A DNA stretch of 64,000 bases, taken from JBBDWK01 sp040902885. GTDB lineage: Bacteria > Acidobacteriota > Terriglobia > Bryobacterales > Bryobacteraceae. Under the pieces are notes generated by a model. That model was not told the origin of the DNA. It saw only the letters and a program-made list of their open reading frames with translations, and ran no database searches. Both the position numbers and the translations under genes were made by a program. Below are positions 60,630 through 64,000 of this stretch, one piece after another; the first letter of the stretch is position 1, and every line of letters begins with the position of its first letter. The DNA is taken from contig JBBDWK010000074.1 in assembly GCA_040902885.1 (NCBI GenBank), positions 33,821-97,820 of the forward strand, read 5' to 3'.

Positions 60630-62251
60630 GAGTATATCGAAGCTGGGTGTTTACGATTGCCGCCTCAGTCTATGCGCAAGGGTTGCCTGTCTCCTACGAG
60701 CGCCTGCTGAAGGCCGATCGGGAGCCGGGCAACTGGCTGATGTATTCGAACACCTACAACGGATGGCGCTACAGCCGGCTGGATCAGGTCAGCACGGAAA
60801 ACGTGCATCGGCTACGTGTGAAGTGGCTGTACCAGGGACGGCACCCGGAGAAATTCGAGACCACGCCGCTGGTGGTCGACGGGATCATGTACCTGACGCG
60901 GCCGGAGAATGAAATCATCGCGCTGGATGCGGAGACCGGCCGAATCTTGTGGACGTACCGCCATCGGAATCCTCCCCGCACGTTCAACTGCTGCGGCAGA
61001 GTGAACCGCGGCGTGGCGATCCTGGGCGATCGCCTGTTCATGAACACGCTGGACATGCACGTGGTTGCGGTGGACGCCAAAAGCGGGCGGCAACTGTGGA
61101 AGACCAAAATGTTCGACCACACGGCGGCGGGCGGCTACGCTGCGACAGGGGCGCCGCTCGCCGTCAAGGACAAGGTGATCGTCGGCATGGCCGGCGGCGA
61201 GCGCGGCGTCAGCGGGTTTCTCGACGCTTATGATGCGGCCACCGGGAAACATATGTGGCGCTTCAACACGATTCCACAGCCCGGCGAGCCGAACTTCGGG
61301 ACCTGGGCCGGAGATTCGTGGAAAACCGGAGGCGCCGCCACGTGGAACAACGGTTCCTTCGATCCTGAGTTGAATCTCGTGTACTGGGGCACAGGCAATC
61401 CCTGGCCGGACTACAACGGGGACCTTCGCGCCGGCGACAACTTATACTCCTGCTCGGTTTTGGCCTTGGATGCGGACACCGGAAAACTGCGTTGGTATTT
61501 TCAGTTCACGCCGCATGATTTGCACGATTGGGACTCCACACAGACCCCGGTGTTACTCGATTCGGCATTTCGCGGGCAGCAAAGAAAGCTGATCCTGTGG
61601 CCGAACCGGAACGGTTTCTTCTACGTGCTCGACCGAACCAACGGTGAGTTTCTGCTGGCCAAGGCGTTCGCCAAGCAGACTTGGGCGAAAGGATTCGACG
61701 ATAAGGGCCGCCCCATCGAATTCTCCGGTCATGAGCCGACGCCCGAGGGAAACGATTCCGTGTGGCCGGGTGTGGACGGCGCCGCCAACTGGATGTCGCA
61801 TAGCTACAGTCCGATCACCAGGCTGCTTTATGTCTCCGCGCGCGAAGAGCGCCGCGTGTTTACGAAAAATGCGGTCCGGCATCCGACCACAGCCGCCGAT
61901 GATGACGACGGACCCAGCTTTCGGCGCTTTCGACGGCCCCGGTTCGCGCCGGAGGAAAGTTGGGGCAAGGTGATGGCGATTGATCCCACGACCGGCGCGA
62001 TCCGGTGGGAGCACCGCGTGTTGTCGCCTCCGTGGTCGGGGGTGATGGCAACCGCGGGCAATCTCGTATTCGGCGGCACGCTCGAGGGCAACGTTTTTGC
62101 GCTGGATGCGGTGACGGGAAAGCGCCTATGGCGATTCCCCGGCAACGATCGGATCTATGCCAGCCCGATCAGCTTTCTCAGCAACGGCAAGCAGCACGTC
62201 TCGATGCCCGTCGGCGACGTGTTGATCACCTTTAGCGTGGACGGACAGTAG
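60626..62251 (+). CDS. PQQ-dependent (quinoprotein) dehydrogenase
   Basis: 541 aa. Signal peptide, eight-bladed propeller with W-motif repeats (DAETGRILWTYRH, DAKSGRQLWKTK, DAATGKHMWRF, DAVTGKRLWRF). The vicinal disulfide CC in FNCCGRVNRG and TPHDLHDWDSTQTP, with the likely catalytic Asp and a second Asp two positions later, support a true enzyme. The DxD spacing is the pattern linked to lanthanide use in alcohol dehydrogenases, but related calcium enzymes can share it. Oxidises an alcohol or sugar in the periplasm, passing electrons to the cytochrome encoded upstream. Confidence 0.88.
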   Translation: MRVYRSWVFTIAASVYAQGLPVSYERLLKADREPGNWLMYSNTYNGWRYSRLDQVSTENVHRLRVKWLYQGRHPEKFETTPLVVDGIMYLTRPENEIIALDAETGRILWTYRHRNPPRTFNCCGRVNRGVAILGDRLFMNTLDMHVVAVDAKSGRQLWKTKMFDHTAAGGYAATGAPLAVKDKVIVGMAGGERGVSGFLDAYDAATGKHMWRFNTIPQPGEPNFGTWAGDSWKTGGAATWNNGSFDPELNLVYWGTGNPWPDYNGDLRAGDNLYSCSVLALDADTGKLRWYFQFTPHDLHDWDSTQTPVLLDSAFRGQQRKLILWPNRNGFFYVLDRTNGEFLLAKAFAKQTWAKGFDDKGRPIEFSGHEPTPEGNDSVWPGVDGAANWMSHSYSPITRLLYVSAREERRVFTKNAVRHPTTAADDDDGPSFRRFRRPRFAPEESWGKVMAIDPTTGAIRWEHRVLSPPWSGVMATAGNLVFGGTLEGNVFALDAVTGKRLWRFPGNDRIYASPISFLSNGKQHVSMPVGDVLITFSVDGQ

Positions 62252-62307
62252 ATTTACCGTCCCGTTCCCCGAGCATCGTCAGAATGCGGCCGCTGCGGCT
62301 ATCCGCT

Positions 62308-63342
62308 TCACGAGTCGGCGTGCTCGTGATTGAAGTGATGGTCGAGCGCCAATTTGTTCGCGTCCGCGAGCCGTCGCGAGAGGCTCTCCCGCTCCGATTT
62401 CGACATCGGCTTGAAACTGCGAGCCAACTGCGTATTTTCCCGAATGAACTCAAGCTTCGGCATTCCGACGGTCACCACTGAAACCGGTAGTGATAGAGCG
62501 TAACGAATGAGCCGGCTCGTGTCAGCTTTGCCCGAACCTGTCCCGATCAGGCCTTCCTGGGCCGTAACCTTCATCGCAATGACGCCCAGGTTCTTGCGGA
62601 CGGCGACCGGCAACGCCACCTCCTCGAAACTGCTTCCGGGATGCGGCTTTGGGGGCAAAGCCTCACCGAAGAGATCGCTTGCGCCACCTTTCTTCCAGTA
62701 CCCTCCACCATCGGGGCTGCGGCCCTGCAGTCCAGCATTTAAAGCCATCTGAGTGGCGTCAAAGTCGTATCGGTCCAAGGCCTTTGCCAGCGTTGCCGGG
62801 TCTCCATGCGAGGTAACGCCGATAAATCGCACCATCTTCTGATCTCGCAGACGGTACAGCGCTTTGACAGTGCCATCGTTTTCGATGGTCTCCAAATCCC
62901 CCTGTTCCTTCAGACCGTGAATGTGCAGCACATCGAGATAATCGGTCTGGAGCCGCTTCAGGCTCAGTTCACAATTGCGAAGCACATCGTCGAACTTGCG
63001 CGCGCCCGTCTTGGTCGCAACGAAAACTTCTTTGCGGCGATCTTTGACGGCCTTGCCTACCCAGGTTTCGCTGGTACCGTTCCCGTAGCCCTGCGCTGTG
63101 TCGAAGTAGCGAATGCCGGACTCGAGCGCCAGATTGACCGCTTCGACTCCGCGATCTTCGGTCTTGTAGGCAGCCCACAAACGATTCCCGCAGCCGATGG
63201 CCAGGATCGTTACGCGCTCGCCGGACCGGCCGAACACGCGTGTAGGCAGCGTCTTGTTGCTCGGAGCGCCGGCGGCCTGAGACGCTATGGAGCTTCCCAC
63301 CGCTCCACCAACGAACTTTCGCCGGGACATCTGGTTGCTCAT
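62308..63342 (-). CDS. Tat-exported aldo/keto reductase
   Basis: 344 aa from ATG 63342 (AAAGGA 6 bases upstream). Tat leader MSRRKFVGGAVGSS. AKR barrel with tetrad residues in YFDTAQGYGNG (Asp, Tyr), VATKTGAR (Lys) and VLHIHGL (His). Would reduce or oxidise carbonyls with NADP; export is unusual for an NADP enzyme but frequent in this phylum. Convergent with the PQQ dehydrogenase gene, divergent from the next TonB receptor. Confidence 0.87.
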   Translation of the reverse strand: MSNQMSRRKFVGGAVGSSIASQAAGAPSNKTLPTRVFGRSGERVTILAIGCGNRLWAAYKTEDRGVEAVNLALESGIRYFDTAQGYGNGTSETWVGKAVKDRRKEVFVATKTGARKFDDVLRNCELSLKRLQTDYLDVLHIHGLKEQGDLETIENDGTVKALYRLRDQKMVRFIGVTSHGDPATLAKALDRYDFDATQMALNAGLQGRSPDGGGYWKKGGASDLFGEALPPKPHPGSSFEEVALPVAVRKNLGVIAMKVTAQEGLIGTGSGKADTSRLIRYALSLPVSVVTVGMPKLEFIRENTQLARSFKPMSKSERESLSRRLADANKLALDHHFNHEHADS

Positions 63343-63498
63343 GTGAGATCCTTTCTGATCAACGTCGGAATGAAGTCGATTTATTTTAGATCAACTGGGT
63401 CCGCCACGTGAAGCCACACACCCAAAAGAGGTGTTGCGGACAACTGACGAAATCTGATACTGTTGCACCCAAAGCTTCACAGCTTCAGGAGGTGCATC

Positions 63499-64000
63499 AT
63501 GCAGATTGCCAGGACTGCGATTCTCTGGCTTGCCGTGTGTCTCATTGCGGCGGCGCAAAGCGAACGCGGCAACATTACCGGAATCGTAACCGATCCCACC
63601 GGCGCCGCTGTTGCGGCAGCTGAACTCTCCATCATCCATCGCGATACCAACGCCACCACGCGAGCGGTCTCCACGGCCACGGGTGAATATAACGTCCCCA
63701 ATCTGCTGCCGGGAGTCTATCGCGTCGAGATTACAGCCACCGGTTTCAAACGGTTCGTGCAGCAAAATGTCGTGGTCGCCGCTGCCACCACAGTGCGCAT
63801 CGACGTGCCGCTGCAACTCGGCCAGGTGACCGAACAGATCGAGGTCTCGGCCGCCGTCACTACCATTCAGACCGACAACGCCAAGGTTTCAAGCCAGGTA
63901 CAGAACAAACTGGTGGACGAACTGCCGCTGGTGGTGGCGGGCGAGATGCGCAGCCCGTTCAACCTGGTGGCGGTGGCGGCGGAGGCGCGCGGCGATGGCC
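63499..64000 (+). CDS. TonB-dependent receptor-like protein with N-terminal carboxypeptidase-regulatory domain (5), 3' end outside window
   Basis: 167 residues visible. AGGAGG at 63487-63492 precedes ATG 63499. Signal peptide (ARTAILWLAVCLIAAAQ) then carboxypeptidase-regulatory fold (GNITGIVTDPTGAAVAAAEL, GEYNVPNLLPGVYRVEI) and the start of the plug (VDELPLVVAGEMRSPFNL). The frame runs open to the window edge, and the protein is expected to reach about 1000-1200 aa. Confidence 0.88.
   Translation, partial: MQIARTAILWLAVCLIAAAQSERGNITGIVTDPTGAAVAAAELSIIHRDTNATTRAVSTATGEYNVPNLLPGVYRVEITATGFKRFVQQNVVVAAATTVRIDVPLQLGQVTEQIEVSAAVTTIQTDNAKVSSQVQNKLVDELPLVVAGEMRSPFNLVAVAAEARGDG

Overview
The window is GC-rich, densely coded bacterial DNA with small intergenic gaps. 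It most resembles an acidobacterium of the Solibacter/Bryobacter type (inferred from gene content, not from a marker gene). The clues are five long TonB-dependent-receptor-like proteins with an N-terminal carboxypeptidase-regulatory domain, a DUF1549/DUF1501 pair, Tat-exported oxidoreductases, PQQ and cytochrome c proteins of the 'heme-binding domain' type, and many secreted hydrolases. I see no rRNA, tRNA or CRISPR array.

Layout. 1-611: 5' part of a tryptophanase/tyrosine phenol-lyase gene, divergent from a four-gene spermidine/putrescine-type ABC importer (738-4059). 4190-9539: a TonB receptor and a double alpha/beta-hydrolase. 9595-13847: an iron-transport operon made of an FTR1 permease fused to DUF2318, two FtsX-type permeases and an ATPase. 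It is followed, after a strong palindrome, by trxB and ridA. 15314-16902: a LuxR-type regulator and a formylglycine-generating enzyme. 17054-24493: a LacI regulator, a TonB receptor with a good promoter, two Gfo/Idh/MocA oxidoreductases and a DJ-1/PfpI protein, together a likely sugar-derivative locus. 24512-25542: a TerB-like protein and rpiB. 25812-29538: a three-gene secreted/surface protein operon. 29556-32159: a hybrid histidine kinase. 32266-36311: a PQQ-like propeller, a type I sulfatase and an exported esterase. 36492-44506: TonB receptor, DUF1549 heme protein, DUF1501 protein and a protein with three RidA domains in one chain. 44512-50195 (minus): CehA-type metallohydrolase with TolB propeller plus a TonB receptor. 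50320-55023: CocE-type hydrolase and a two-subunit molybdenum hydroxylase.

55132-57609 is a small defence-like island. It holds a PIN toxin with an Xre-ImmA/IrrE partner and, divergent from them, an intact two-TM SLATT-like effector gene. Directly upstream of the effector lies what reads as the two ends of a CD-NTase (CBASS cyclase) gene with its catalytic middle deleted. 57757-62251 is an operon of exported redox proteins: a hydroxyacid dehydrogenase, a cytochrome c-methyltransferase fusion that appears to start at CTG, a diheme cytochrome c and a PQQ dehydrogenase. A Tat-exported aldo/keto reductase (minus) and the start of a fifth TonB receptor close the window.

The recurring theme is an outer-membrane receptor next to dedicated enzymes that carry export signals, including enzyme families that are normally cytosolic. 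This suggests much substrate processing outside the cytoplasm.
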